Notes: generated by a model not told the origin, from the letters alone. A DNA stretch of 64,000 bases from a candidate division BRC1 bacterium ADurb.Bin183 (GCA_002070185.1 MWCT01000007.1:64735-128734); one strand, 5' to 3'. Counted from the first letter of the stretch, positions 7,935 to 17,781 are shown. Numbers and translations: made by a program.

Positions 7935-9737
7935 TTATTTCTTGCCGTATTCCTTCCACAGCTTGGCAATCATTGCCCAATCCTGAGGCAGAATCTGCTC
8001 CCGGGTTGTGTCAATATGCGAGGCATAATAAAGGGAAGGCACGCCCATCAACGGCTGCATCTGCATGTATTCCAGCCATGCCTTGCGCGAGGGGCAGGGC
8101 CAATTGTCCATGTCAATGAGAAGCCCAGGGCAGGCAAGGGCAGCCATCTCCGCGCGGAATTCCATTTTAAGGATGACGGAATCCTGATAATTCTTGTCAA
8201 TATCGTTGAGGCGGATGGCGTCGCAGACATCCATAAAATATGGATTGGCGGCATGGGCGATAATAAAGGCATCCTTTTTGACTTTTTTGGCGGAAGAATA
8301 AATCTCTCTCAGATAGGTTTTCAATAGCTCTATACCCCAAACAACGCCTGCGCGCTGCGCTTCATTGTGGGCGGGAACGGCGGCAGTGAAATCAATCTTG
8401 AACCCATCAGCGTTGTAACAGCCCGCCTTGTCGGATATCATGCGCCGGATAGACTCGCGCAAGAGTTTCACGAATTCGGGATTAGTTGGGTCTTCGCAGA
8501 TTTTTTGTCCGCCCCTTGTTACGCAAAGTTCGGCGGGAACGCCCTCGCCCGTAAAAAGCCCCCACCACAGAAGCACCTTTTTCCCCTTTTTGTGCATCCG
8601 GTCAATAAAACCTCGAATATCCTGCCATTTGCCCTCATCCACGGCGGGCAGCCCGCGTTCCTTCATCCATTTATCGTCAATGATGATTGTGCCAAAAGGG
8701 ACTTTTTGCTTTTCCAGTATATTGACCATAGACTCATAAAAACCCTGATTGGAATATTGAAAGGGATTCCATTCGAGTTTCATATCCTTTTCGCCGAGTT
8801 TCTTGTGGAAATCCGCCTGATATGCCTGCTCTCCCCAGCCGCAGAAAATCGGTTCCCGCCACCAAGACGGCGCCTTGCCGGCAGGTTTTTTCACCATACG
8901 GTTTTTGAATAGATAATCCACATAAGACTGAAGCACAGAGCGCTCCGTTGAACCAAAGTGCATGACCAAATGGGGAGTTTCAAAAACGCCGACAGGTTTT
9001 GTCTTTCCATAATAAGTGAGGAACAAACCCAGAAAACGCCCCGCAATAAATTCATAATCATTAAAATTATACTCGCCGGGACGGGCGGCTATTCCGAGGC
9101 TCATCCAGCGCGATTTTGCCTGATCCGCCACGGCAAAGGCAAGCAGCCCGGGAGTGAAAAAGGCATTGCCCCCGTTGAAATTATTGTCATAATTCACGCT
9201 GACCTTGGCAAGTTCCTGAGCGGATACCCACTGCCGGTCGAGGGCGTTTGGCTCCGGATTGAAAAGCCATGCAAAAGATTTAGAGGATGATATCTCCTGA
9301 ATTTCCACCGCGCCGTTTGAACCAGTTTTAGGCGCCGGCTTGCCGCCTTTTTCTTTCGGGGCAAAAATTTTTGGCACCCCCCACGCCTGAAAATAATGCA
9401 GTTTATCTATCGGGGCGCCTGCATTGAATCGGTAATAGTATTCCAACCTATCCTCATAACATTCAAAAACAAAGGTCATTTTCTTGTGCAGAAGACTTGT
9501 CCCCTCAAACGAAAGACGATGCCCGCCTTCTATCTCCTCAAGTTGCGGGGTTTTGACAATTCGCGTCAGGACGTCTTTCGATTGAATGCCATCGCAGCCA
9601 GACCAAATGCAAAGTTTCTGGCTCCATTCGCCCACCGTCAGGCGGACATAAACCGGATCTTTGACGTTGTAACTGAGCGAGTAAGCATCTGACATTAGAT
9701 TAAATGTGCTTTTCCGTGTTTCCACAAGAATACGCAT
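7935..9737 (-). CDS. Putative glycoside hydrolase, clan GH-D-like (alpha-galactosidase/GH36-type TIM barrel)
   Basis: A 600-aa protein without a signal peptide, hence probably cytoplasmic. The N-terminal half (1-280) is a beta-rich domain like the beta-supersandwich of GH36/GH31 relatives. The C-terminal half is a TIM barrel with GTIIIDDKW (Asp354-Asp355) on one strand, KKVLLWWGLF on the next and NADGFKIDF with Asp449 in the position of the clan's nucleophile. A late DMDNWPCP strand could carry the acid/base. Substrate cannot be deduced; an alpha-galactoside or similar alpha-glycoside is the family expectation. A good ribosome site (GAGGAGG) precedes ATG 9737. It is convergent with the secretin gene and divergent from the epimerase gene. 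Confidence 0.7.
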   Translation of the reverse strand: MRILVETRKSTFNLMSDAYSLSYNVKDPVYVRLTVGEWSQKLCIWSGCDGIQSKDVLTRIVKTPQLEEIEGGHRLSFEGTSLLHKKMTFVFECYEDRLEYYYRFNAGAPIDKLHYFQAWGVPKIFAPKEKGGKPAPKTGSNGAVEIQEISSSKSFAWLFNPEPNALDRQWVSAQELAKVSVNYDNNFNGGNAFFTPGLLAFAVADQAKSRWMSLGIAARPGEYNFNDYEFIAGRFLGLFLTYYGKTKPVGVFETPHLVMHFGSTERSVLQSYVDYLFKNRMVKKPAGKAPSWWREPIFCGWGEQAYQADFHKKLGEKDMKLEWNPFQYSNQGFYESMVNILEKQKVPFGTIIIDDKWMKERGLPAVDEGKWQDIRGFIDRMHKKGKKVLLWWGLFTGEGVPAELCVTRGGQKICEDPTNPEFVKLLRESIRRMISDKAGCYNADGFKIDFTAAVPAHNEAQRAGVVWGIELLKTYLREIYSSAKKVKKDAFIIAHAANPYFMDVCDAIRLNDIDKNYQDSVILKMEFRAEMAALACPGLLIDMDNWPCPSRKAWLEYMQMQPLMGVPSLYYASHIDTTREQILPQDWAMIAKLWKEYGKK

Positions 9738-9765
9738 TTTTCCGCCTCCTCACAAAATAATGACA

Positions 9766-9795
9766 ATAATACCCCTCTCGCTTGACTGGCTTCAA
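9766..9795 (-). promoter_or_regulatory. Candidate promoter for the glycoside hydrolase
   Basis: On the minus strand TTGAAG (9795-9790) is followed after 18 bases by TATTAT (9771-9766), 29 bases upstream of the ATG at 9737. Confidence 0.4.
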
Positions 9796-9908
9796 TAACT
9801 ATTTGTTTGACTTTGCCGGCATAAGAAAAAAGAGTATTTTGATTTTATCAATGAATTAGAAATTTTTAAACATTTTTTTACATCCTGTCAAATCAAAGAG
9901 GAAATAAA

Positions 9909-10874
9909 ATGCGAGCCTTGATAACCGGCGGGGCGGGATTTATCGGTTCTTATCTGGCGGAGGCGCTGCTTGACAAAGGGTGGAAGGTGTCCATCATAGA
10001 CGACCTTTCCACAGGCAGCATCAAAAACATTGAACACTTGAAACCCAATCCCAATTTGGATTATACCATTGACACCATCATGAACATCCCCCTGATGGCG
10101 GAACTGGTGGACCGGGCGGATTGCATCTTCCATCTGGCGGCAACGGTGGGCGTTCGCCTGATTGTGGAAAGCCCCGTCCGCACTATCGAAACCAACATCA
10201 AAGGCACGGAGATTATTCTGGAACTTGCCGCCAAAAAGAAAAAAAAGATACTCATAACATCCTCATCGGAGGTTTACGGCAAAAGCAACAAAGTCCCTTT
10301 CCGCGAGGATGATGATATAGTGCTGGGTCCAACTATCCGCGCAAGATGGTCGTATGCCTGTTCCAAGGCGATAGACGAATTTTTGGCTCTTGCATACTAT
10401 CGCGAACGCAAACTGCCCGTTATCATCTGCCGGCTTTTTAATACAGTTGGACCGCGCCAGACGGGCGCTTATGGAATGGTCATCCCGCGCCTTGTGCGGC
10501 AGGCTTTGAAGAACGAGCCGATTACGGTTTATGGCGACGGCAGCCAAACCCGCACATTCACGGATGTGCACGAGGTTGTCTGGGCGTTGCGCCATGCCGT
10601 TCTTGAAACCGGGGCGGAGGGCGAGGTGTTCAACATCGGCGGCACCGAGGAGATTTCCATATTGAATCTGGCAAAGATGGTCAAATCACTCACCGAAAGC
10701 GATTCGGAAATCAAATTCATCCCCTTTGACGAGGCTTATGATAAAAATTTCGAGGATATGGGCAGGCGCGCGCCGGATATTGAAAAAGCCCGCCGGATAA
10801 TCGGATTCAACCCGCAATGCCGCATGGAAGATATCCTCCGGAAAATCATTCATCATATTAAAAACAATTCCTAA
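9909..10874 (+). CDS. NAD-dependent nucleotide-sugar epimerase/dehydratase (extended SDR)
   Basis: A 321-aa extended short-chain dehydrogenase. The N-terminus has the Rossmann motif GGAGFIGS (residues 7-14) and a nucleotide-binding acid in SIIDDLSTG. The catalytic YxxxK is YACSK (Tyr149, Lys153), preceded by SSEVYG with the catalytic Ser/Thr. The GPRQTGAYGMVIPRLV segment is shared by UDP-glucose 4-epimerases, UDP-glucuronate decarboxylases and dTDP-glucose dehydratases, so the exact reaction is open. It is likely to supply sugars for surface polysaccharide; Wzm- and Wzt-like exporter genes are elsewhere in the window. The ribosome site AGAGGAA precedes ATG 9909. It ends at a bidirectional terminator shared with the convergent giant gene. 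Confidence 0.85.
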   Translation: MRALITGGAGFIGSYLAEALLDKGWKVSIIDDLSTGSIKNIEHLKPNPNLDYTIDTIMNIPLMAELVDRADCIFHLAATVGVRLIVESPVRTIETNIKGTEIILELAAKKKKKILITSSSEVYGKSNKVPFREDDDIVLGPTIRARWSYACSKAIDEFLALAYYRERKLPVIICRLFNTVGPRQTGAYGMVIPRLVRQALKNEPITVYGDGSQTRTFTDVHEVVWALRHAVLETGAEGEVFNIGGTEEISILNLAKMVKSLTESDSEIKFIPFDEAYDKNFEDMGRRAPDIEKARRIIGFNPQCRMEDILRKIIHHIKNNS

Positions 10875-10893
10875 AAAATCGAATAGCTGCAAT

Positions 10894-10932
10894 AAAAAAA
10901 GGGCGCAGATTTTAATCTCTGCGCCCCTTTTT
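10894..10932. terminator. Bidirectional rho-independent terminator
   Basis: The 9-bp stem GGGCGCAGA/TCTGCGCCC (10901-10909 with 10918-10926) has an 8-base loop. It is flanked by A7 on the left (10894-10900) and T5 on the right (10928-10932), so it can stop transcription from both strands. It sits exactly between convergent genes ending at 10874 and 10950. Confidence 0.88.
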
Positions 10933-10949
10933 CGTTGAATTAACTGCTT

Positions 10950-13900
10950 TTACCTCCCCTCCGGCGTAGGAGTGGGGAGCGGCGTCTGTGTTGGCGTCGG
11001 AGTCGGTGTAGGAGTGGGTGTTGGCGTCGGCGTCGGTGTCGGCGTAGGAGTCGGTGTAAAAACTCTATCTGGCATGGCATCCGAAGGATAAATATAAACC
11101 GACACATCGTCCAAAATCAGAGTTGCGGTGGCGCGGTCAATTTTCTTAGGATCCGCCGGCAGCGGTTCCTGGATATTGATGAATTCGAAAAAGAGTTGAA
11201 GTTTGACGTTGGGAATGGCTTTGCCTTGATGGTCGGTAGGCGAGAGGAAGAACACGGAATAGGTTCTATTGTTTGTGGTGGGCGAAGCCTCGCCGTTGGA
11301 TAAAACCCTGCCTTCGTCGTCAACTGAATAAGTGCTGTCAATTTCCTTAGCCACCGCTGCCTGCCAGTTTGTGGCATTGACGCGCAGACGCATCTTCGGC
11401 ACTTGCCACTGAAGTGTGTCAAAGTCGCAGCGAACTGTGAAATCTACGCGATAAAGATTGATATCCTCGGTTAGTGTGATTTCATTGTCAGCGCTTTCCC
11501 AGCAGCCATAAGTTTTGTTATCAATGCCCATCAACCAGAGCTGACCCGGATACCACTGATTATTGGGCTTGTTGAGCGCAAGCTCCGAGCCATCCGGATT
11601 AATGATTTTATCCAGACCCCAAAACTTCCAATTTTGCGGACCATCATCAAAGTTGTAATGGCGCACGCGATAAGGTGTGAGCAGGCTGTTTATGGGGTAG
11701 CGCTCAACCGAGATGCCGTCAAGGAATACAGTTCCATTGACTGCATCTTCCGGATTCAGATTGATAAGGTCAAAGAAGAAGGTCATTTTGTTGCCGTTTG
11801 ACCAATAAGGGTTGGGAATGAAATAAAGACTATATTCTTTGTTGCCCATAAGGCTGGGGGCAAAAGCGCCGCCAAAGTCGCTGGAGATATAGAGATTGTC
11901 GGTTTGCTGCGGTTCCATAGCGTTATCAGAAACGCGCAAACGGATTGTTGGAGTTTTATCCTGCGGTTGATTGGAGCGGATATAATATCGAACCCTGTAA
12001 AGATTATTCGCAACAACCTCGGAAACATCCGCCGGACTTTGCCAGAAACCGTAGCAGTTGGAGCTGGTGGATTGCAGGGCAAGCGAATCGCCTGTTGTCC
12101 ATGCCAACGGCGCGTCATATTCGCCCTGCTGCCCCGTGAACGTCCACCCCTCATCGTTCGGCGTTTGGTCAAAAGTTGGCCCGTATTCTTTTGTGCCATT
12201 GCGGTTTAGATAGAAATGATTCTCCAAGTCATACCGATAAAGGAAACCATATACCGGTGCCTCGTGCGTTTGGGCTAATGGGTGAGGCAGCGAGTATCCG
12301 AGATAAATCATATTAGTGGAAGGGTCGAGGCAATACTGGTCATAAAGCAGCGGCATGGTAAAGAACGTGTTAATGCGGAAGTGAATCTCGCGACCGTCGT
12401 ATTCATCCTTGACGGGGAATTCATAATCCTCTTCATAAGTTTCGATGGAAATGGCGGGAATCTCAAAATCATTCTGAATGACATTTCTTGCTCCAGCCTC
12501 GCCAACGTTGCCTGTGCCGCCCGGACCTTCGTTAAATGACCAGTCCGTGAATGTATCATTATCGGGGACATTATCCGGGACATCATGACTCGGCGTGTCA
12601 ATAAGGTTGATAACAGGCGGGAGATTAAATTCGCTCAAATTATACATAGTGAGCTGCAATTCTATATCCTCGCCCGCATCAATCACACCATTATTGTTAT
12701 ACCTGCCGCGCCTTCCGCTGTAACCCAGACTGTCGTCATCAACCTGCGCCTCGAATTTCAACGGGATATTCACGCCTCGCAGCGGAATTGTGGCGACCCA
12801 TTCATAGTTGTCGGCATCCGCAAAAAGGAAATAAATCTCAAAAGGATACCCCCCTGCCATCGAAGGCAGGTCTTCGCGAACATGGAAGGGGATTGTATGG
12901 TCCTTGGTGACCCCTTTATCAATGTTGTTGGCGGTGATGTAATTTTCTGGAATCTGGATGTATTCATCGGGACAGTATATTAAGATGGATGTTCTGCGCG
13001 TGCCAACCGCTCCCGAGTTGCGGAAGAACGCCCACATGTAAATATCCTCGCCCGCATCTATCTGTGCATTGTGATCCCCGTAGGCTAAAGTGTATGGGAA
13101 GACTACCGGCGGCGGGTCTTCCGGATCAAAAGGCAAGGCGTTAGGATCGAATATCTCTTCCTGCCCGATGAATTGACCAAAGAAACTTGTGGAATACCAC
13201 CATTGATTAAACGGGGCGGAAACAGAATTAGTAAGCAAAAACTTTTCATTTTTCACAATTTCGCGAGGATCCCAGTCCAAAGCGATGCAAGCAGTTCTTA
13301 CGCCCATTCCCAAGCCGGTCATATTTATCTGGTTGCCGGAAATGGGGCAGGATGCCATGACTCGATAATGCGGCTTTTGAAAACGGCTGTCCCAATAATA
13401 CCAAGAGTTGTATAATGGCCGGGGCGTCAAATCCACATAAGCGTAATTGATATTTGATCCCCATGCCCCCTGGGTGCCGCAAATGGTGTGTCGGAAATGC
13501 TCGATAGGTCCCGGAATGGCGTACGTCACCTTAATGATTTTACTGTTCAATACTTCCGGATAATATGCCCCAGCGTTGCTTCGGATATACACATTCACAT
13601 TATGAATCCCCGCAGTTTGTTTGAACCGATCCAGCGTGAACTTAACTTTGGTTGTTTCACCATAGGCGCTTCCAGCGGATGGGACAATGGAAAGCGCGGG
13701 GTCATCCGTATAGAGGCACCAGTTTACGACACCGTTTCGTGTTCTGTTAGAAACGCTGATAGTGGCTTCATTCAGATAAGTGCTCAGATTAACGATAGAT
13801 TGGCTGAATTCAAGCGTGTCAACCCCTTGAACATCCTCGGAAACCGCGGCTTCAACGCCCTTAGAGCGTTTCATACGAATGAATTTCTTATCAGCCAGAT

Positions 13901-16900
13901 CATAGACTTTGGTGTCAACAGCAAGGACGTAATATTCAAGACGTGTGTATTTTGGGGTGGGTCCGTCAACATAGGATCGTGTTCCAGCGCTGAGCGGAAG
14001 CAGGTTCATGAGGGTATTTTGTTTGGCAAAAAGCCACGGGTCTTTCCATTTATCGCCCAGTTCATATTCACGGCGGTAAATGTTGTAAACAACATTGGGA
14101 TCGCTATAATCATGAGTCCATTGGAGCATAATGTCTTTATCGCTGGGAGTCACCGTAAGCTTGGGTTCCGGCATCGGTTTTTGATCCGACCCTATAACAA
14201 CAAAATGGCGAATGACGGGCAGGGAAACCAAATTCACATCCGGCAGATTGAAATCGGGATCATTAAATCGAGCTTCAACGGGTGTGCGCACCTGCAGGAT
14301 GAGGGTGTATTCTCCCGGCTGCAATCCGCTGAAAGTCTGCCGCGCCCCTTGGAACCAGTCGCTCCAGACGATTTCATTGCCGCTGATAAGGGTGGTTCTA
14401 TATTCCATAAAGTTAGCGCTGGGCAGTTTCCCGTATTCAAACCCCTTCCAATAAGAGGTAAAGTGGAACGTGATGAGCGTGTCTGATGTCACCTCTTGTT
14501 CGCCCGGACCAAGAACAATATAGGGCGTAGGTCGAAATTTATCCGGCAGAAAGGAATTTCGAATATAGACAATCTTGAATGATGGGTCTGAATTGCCTTT
14601 CAAAATAAAAAGATCCTCAGAAAGCGGTTTTGAACAATCACTTTGCCGGTTTGGGGGGAGAGAGGATGAGGATAAGGCTGAAGCAATTTCCTCTGTGCAG
14701 TCAGTTTCAAATGTCCATGTGGTCAGATCTGTAACCGGTGTCTGAAGTTTTTCGAAATGCATGGCGATAAGGAAAGTAGCGTCGGTGCGTCTGTTGAATT
14801 GTTTTAAGTCGCCAACGGTCACTTGTATTACTGTTTCTTGCGGTATGCTATAGGATGTGGAGGTGCTGAACTTGATCGGCGCCTGATTCACAAATATGCC
14901 AGTATTGACGCCGGTTTCTTTCATCGTCAATAAAACGGTTGGATAGGTTTTAGAGGCGGCGTTGAGCAACAATGACGATGTGAGTCTGATTTTGAATGTG
15001 TCTGTGGTGTTTTCATTAGCGTTCAGGTCGTCATCAAAGATTCTTAAACTGGCGGGCTCCGCGAAATTCTTGTAACGCGGCTTATCCCATGAAATCATTG
15101 TCGGACTGCGGAACCAAAGCGGCTGTGTATCCAAACTGTAAATGTTTTCGTCATTCGGGCTGAAATAAGTGACGTCAAACGGACGCCCATCCTGAACCTG
15201 CAGGACGTAATTCGCCGCATTGGATGCCACCAGACTGAACGTGAGGTGCTTGCCTTTAGGAAGCGAGAAAACACCGCTGTTCACATCGGTTTCCACCAGT
15301 TTGATTCGTATCGTCTTAGGTGCGGGCAACATATAACTGGTCACATCAACTTCGATTGTTTCTGCGCGAGTAGGGTCGTGGTTTTGATCTGAATTATTCA
15401 AAGTGATGATTGCTCGGTCGCGGATGCCGATGAACATCGGTTTGTCTATGTATATCAAAGAGGGAGTTGTTTGCCAACTTGCCACCGTCTCTGATATGAC
15501 CTGCGACGGCGAATTGTAAGTCGCAATCACATTGTCATTGTTGGCGACATGAATTTGTCTCAAAGTCTCGCTTGATTGCTGCAACGAGAATCGCAAATCC
15601 CTGTCATCGCCTGCATTTGTAAAAACGCCGGTTCCGAGTCCTGTTTCATAAAGCCGGAGATTAATACCGCCCGGTTTGGGGTCTGTGTTGCTTGTGATGC
15701 GGACAATGATTGATTCCAATGTTTCAGATGTGAGATTTGCATCCGGGTCAACTACCGTTAAAATCGCACGATCATGGATGCCTGAATAGAGTTCCTTGTC
15801 AAAACTGATTGATTTGGTCGCCGCTTTCCACGTGGCGGTGTCCGATTCGGGTTTCGCTGTGCGCGGCACATAAGTGGCGGTAATAGTGTCCAACAGGTTT
15901 TGTGGATTGCCGACTTTCAATTGTCTGAGGTTCGGATCGCTGGCAAACAGCGAAAAATGAAGTTTTTCCGCATCAACAAGAGCGGTGAATATGGAGGTTG
16001 AATCCCCTGTTTCTGTCAGAACGATATTGATGCCGATGGGGTCGCCGAATTGGCTGCTGACAGATACAATAACCTGATCAGGCGCTAAGGGGTTGATATT
16101 GGCATCCTTGTCCCCAACTTGAATTCTGGCAAGGTCGTGAATGCCCACATACTCGGGTTTGTCAAAATCTATGCTCACAGCAGCTGCTTGCCAACGGGCA
16201 TAACCGAGCAAAGCGGACGAGCCAGCCGGTTTGTATTCAACAGTTAGCTGGTCATAAAGGATTTTATTATCAACCTTGAGAATGCGCTGGGCGGGATCGG
16301 TTTGTGTCAAAGAAAATTTAATTAAATCCTGCGCCCGCTCATTGCGGAAAATGCCAGTGGCGGGTCCCGTTTCGTAAAGGGTTAAATTGAAACCGACTTT
16401 GTCTGCCATGCTGCTTATCCGGACGTTTATCTCATCAATGGCGGAAAAGTTTGTGTTGGCGGAAAAATCCTCAATAGTCACAATCGCCTTGTCATGTAAA
16501 GTGTCATAAACGGGTTTGTCAAAATAAGCATTCCGATATTGGAATACCCAATGATCTCCAAGGTAGGTGGTCTGAAATCCCTCCGTTGCAATGCCGCCAA
16601 AGCAATAAACAAGATTCGTGTCGGTGTCGTATGCAAAGGCTGATTTGGAACGGATGGAGGGCGTCTGATGAGGCGACAACTTCGTCCAGGTGTATCCGTT
16701 GAATGACCAGAGGTCGTTAAGACTTATGCTGTTTTGCAACCCGCCAAAAAGCAAGATACGCTGATGCTCGGCGTCGTAAACCATTTCATGATAAACGCGT
16801 GGCGCTGGGGAATTGGGCGTTTCGAGCAACGCCCAGTCGCCGTTTTTAAATATCCATGTCTGGTTGTGTTGTATATCATATTTATCCGCGCCGCCAAAAA

Positions 16901-17558
16901 GGACAAGTTCCTGGCGGTCGGCAAAATATGCCATGGCATGACCGTATAATTCCGGCGGCGCCGTTTCGGTTTCCACTTTGGTGAATTTCCCGGAGCGATA
17001 CATCCAGAAATCGCCCAGATAGGGCAGGCTGGGGTAATGAACCGGGTCGGGAATCATTATAGAATTGGGACCTCTGCCGCCGTAAAAGAATATCGCGTTT
17101 TGCGTTGAATCATAAGCCGCGGCGTGGGAATGGCGCGGCATTGGGGTCGGCACAGGAATCGGGATCTGTGTCCATTTCCCGTTCGCATATTTCCAAGCGT
17201 CTCCCAAAGGAGCAAACGATGAGCTATTTCCGCCGATTAAAATGCCGGACTTCTCGGGGGGGTAATAGGTGAACGTATGCAGCGAACGGGCGGGTGGCTT
17301 CACCGTTGGATTGACCTGTTGCCACTGGTCGCCGAGAAATTCCCAAGTATCCTGCAGCGTGCCCGTTTCGCCGAATCCGCCAAATAGAACAAGGCGGCTG
17401 TTAGCGCCGTGATAAATCATTGCATGTGTGCCGCGCGCCGAGGGGATCGGGCTCACGTTAATGCGATGCCATCCATCCTGCGCGCTTGCAAGGCTGATGA
17501 TCAGGCTGAAAAACATGACTGCCGCAAAGACTCCCCGAAAGGTTTTGGTCAAACGCAT
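10950..17558 (-). CDS. Giant (2202 aa) secreted Kelch / Ig-like repeat protein with PT tail
   Basis: A signal peptide (MRLTKTFRGVFAAVMFFSLI..., cut near residue 26) is followed by six Kelch-like motifs (about 40-335; pattern LVLFGGFG...DTWEF). Five tandem Ig-like repeats of about 120 aa come next (343-945), and then an FN3-like module near 1130-1230 (DIMLQWTHDYSDPNVVYNIY). After further beta-rich domains there are two copies of a roughly 160-aa C-terminal domain (about 1800-2160), also found at the end of the protein at 43309. The protein ends in a Pro-Thr dipeptide run. No cell-wall sorting motif, transmembrane anchor or catalytic motif is visible. It is probably an exported surface or matrix protein with binding functions. 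It is transcribed alone and ends at the terminator near 10910. Confidence 0.85.
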   Translation of the reverse strand: MRLTKTFRGVFAAVMFFSLIISLASAQDGWHRINVSPIPSARGTHAMIYHGANSRLVLFGGFGETGTLQDTWEFLGDQWQQVNPTVKPPARSLHTFTYYPPEKSGILIGGNSSSFAPLGDAWKYANGKWTQIPIPVPTPMPRHSHAAAYDSTQNAIFFYGGRGPNSIMIPDPVHYPSLPYLGDFWMYRSGKFTKVETETAPPELYGHAMAYFADRQELVLFGGADKYDIQHNQTWIFKNGDWALLETPNSPAPRVYHEMVYDAEHQRILLFGGLQNSISLNDLWSFNGYTWTKLSPHQTPSIRSKSAFAYDTDTNLVYCFGGIATEGFQTTYLGDHWVFQYRNAYFDKPVYDTLHDKAIVTIEDFSANTNFSAIDEINVRISSMADKVGFNLTLYETGPATGIFRNERAQDLIKFSLTQTDPAQRILKVDNKILYDQLTVEYKPAGSSALLGYARWQAAAVSIDFDKPEYVGIHDLARIQVGDKDANINPLAPDQVIVSVSSQFGDPIGINIVLTETGDSTSIFTALVDAEKLHFSLFASDPNLRQLKVGNPQNLLDTITATYVPRTAKPESDTATWKAATKSISFDKELYSGIHDRAILTVVDPDANLTSETLESIIVRITSNTDPKPGGINLRLYETGLGTGVFTNAGDDRDLRFSLQQSSETLRQIHVANNDNVIATYNSPSQVISETVASWQTTPSLIYIDKPMFIGIRDRAIITLNNSDQNHDPTRAETIEVDVTSYMLPAPKTIRIKLVETDVNSGVFSLPKGKHLTFSLVASNAANYVLQVQDGRPFDVTYFSPNDENIYSLDTQPLWFRSPTMISWDKPRYKNFAEPASLRIFDDDLNANENTTDTFKIRLTSSLLLNAASKTYPTVLLTMKETGVNTGIFVNQAPIKFSTSTSYSIPQETVIQVTVGDLKQFNRRTDATFLIAMHFEKLQTPVTDLTTWTFETDCTEEIASALSSSSLPPNRQSDCSKPLSEDLFILKGNSDPSFKIVYIRNSFLPDKFRPTPYIVLGPGEQEVTSDTLITFHFTSYWKGFEYGKLPSANFMEYRTTLISGNEIVWSDWFQGARQTFSGLQPGEYTLILQVRTPVEARFNDPDFNLPDVNLVSLPVIRHFVVIGSDQKPMPEPKLTVTPSDKDIMLQWTHDYSDPNVVYNIYRREYELGDKWKDPWLFAKQNTLMNLLPLSAGTRSYVDGPTPKYTRLEYYVLAVDTKVYDLADKKFIRMKRSKGVEAAVSEDVQGVDTLEFSQSIVNLSTYLNEATISVSNRTRNGVVNWCLYTDDPALSIVPSAGSAYGETTKVKFTLDRFKQTAGIHNVNVYIRSNAGAYYPEVLNSKIIKVTYAIPGPIEHFRHTICGTQGAWGSNINYAYVDLTPRPLYNSWYYWDSRFQKPHYRVMASCPISGNQINMTGLGMGVRTACIALDWDPREIVKNEKFLLTNSVSAPFNQWWYSTSFFGQFIGQEEIFDPNALPFDPEDPPPVVFPYTLAYGDHNAQIDAGEDIYMWAFFRNSGAVGTRRTSILIYCPDEYIQIPENYITANNIDKGVTKDHTIPFHVREDLPSMAGGYPFEIYFLFADADNYEWVATIPLRGVNIPLKFEAQVDDDSLGYSGRRGRYNNNGVIDAGEDIELQLTMYNLSEFNLPPVINLIDTPSHDVPDNVPDNDTFTDWSFNEGPGGTGNVGEAGARNVIQNDFEIPAISIETYEEDYEFPVKDEYDGREIHFRINTFFTMPLLYDQYCLDPSTNMIYLGYSLPHPLAQTHEAPVYGFLYRYDLENHFYLNRNGTKEYGPTFDQTPNDEGWTFTGQQGEYDAPLAWTTGDSLALQSTSSNCYGFWQSPADVSEVVANNLYRVRYYIRSNQPQDKTPTIRLRVSDNAMEPQQTDNLYISSDFGGAFAPSLMGNKEYSLYFIPNPYWSNGNKMTFFFDLINLNPEDAVNGTVFLDGISVERYPINSLLTPYRVRHYNFDDGPQNWKFWGLDKIINPDGSELALNKPNNQWYPGQLWLMGIDNKTYGCWESADNEITLTEDINLYRVDFTVRCDFDTLQWQVPKMRLRVNATNWQAAVAKEIDSTYSVDDEGRVLSNGEASPTTNNRTYSVFFLSPTDHQGKAIPNVKLQLFFEFINIQEPLPADPKKIDRATATLILDDVSVYIYPSDAMPDRVFTPTPTPTPTPTPTPTPTPTPTPTQTPLPTPTPEGR
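10953..11057 (-). repeat. Pro-Thr dipeptide tract at the C-terminus
   Basis: Coding microsatellite made of degenerate six-base ACN-CCN units on the minus strand. It encodes about twelve TP repeats, then TQTPLPTPTPEGR and the stop. PT runs are usually linkers, but nothing follows this one: downstream of the stop there is only the terminator. Synonymous variation among the units suggests selection for the peptide rather than a recent slippage burst. Confidence 0.9.
14730..16530 (-). repeat. Five tandem Ig-like repeats of about 120 aa within the 2202-aa protein
   Basis: Copies begin near residues 343, 466, 586, 706 and 824 at FDKPVYDTLHDKA, FDKPEYVGIHDLA, FDKELYSGIHDRA, IDKPMFIGIRDRA and WDKPRYKNFAEPA. 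Each then has a D-x-[DN]-x-N turn and a conserved ETG..[TS]G[IV]F block (YETGPATGIF, TETGDSTSIF, YETGLGTGVF, VETDVNSGVF, KETGVNTGIF). The acidic turns could bind calcium, which is inferred. Confidence 0.8.
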
Positions 17559-17704
17559 AATTCTCCCACCTTTATTAATAAGTTCTCAAAAAATGATATA
17601 GCTCTACCTATAAAATAAATACATTTTTCATTATACTTGTTTAAAATCCGAGTCAACACAAAACAACAGCGACTCCGCGCCAAAAACGTATTGATTGCCT
17701 GCGA

Positions 17705-17781
17705 TGGCGCGCCCGGAGGGAGTCGAACCCCCGACCTGCGGATTCGAAGTCCGACGCTCTATCCAGTTGAGCTACGGGCGC
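17705..17781 (-). tRNA. tRNA-Arg (anticodon TCG)
   Basis: The cloverleaf is readable on the minus strand. Acceptor GCGCCCG (17781-17775) pairs with CGGGCGC; the D arm is AGCTCAACTGGATAGAGC; the anticodon loop CTTCGAA gives TCG; the T arm ends GGGTTCGACTCCC. The discriminator is G (17708) and CCA is encoded (17707-17705). The outermost anticodon-stem pair is a T/C mismatch. Confidence 0.95.
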
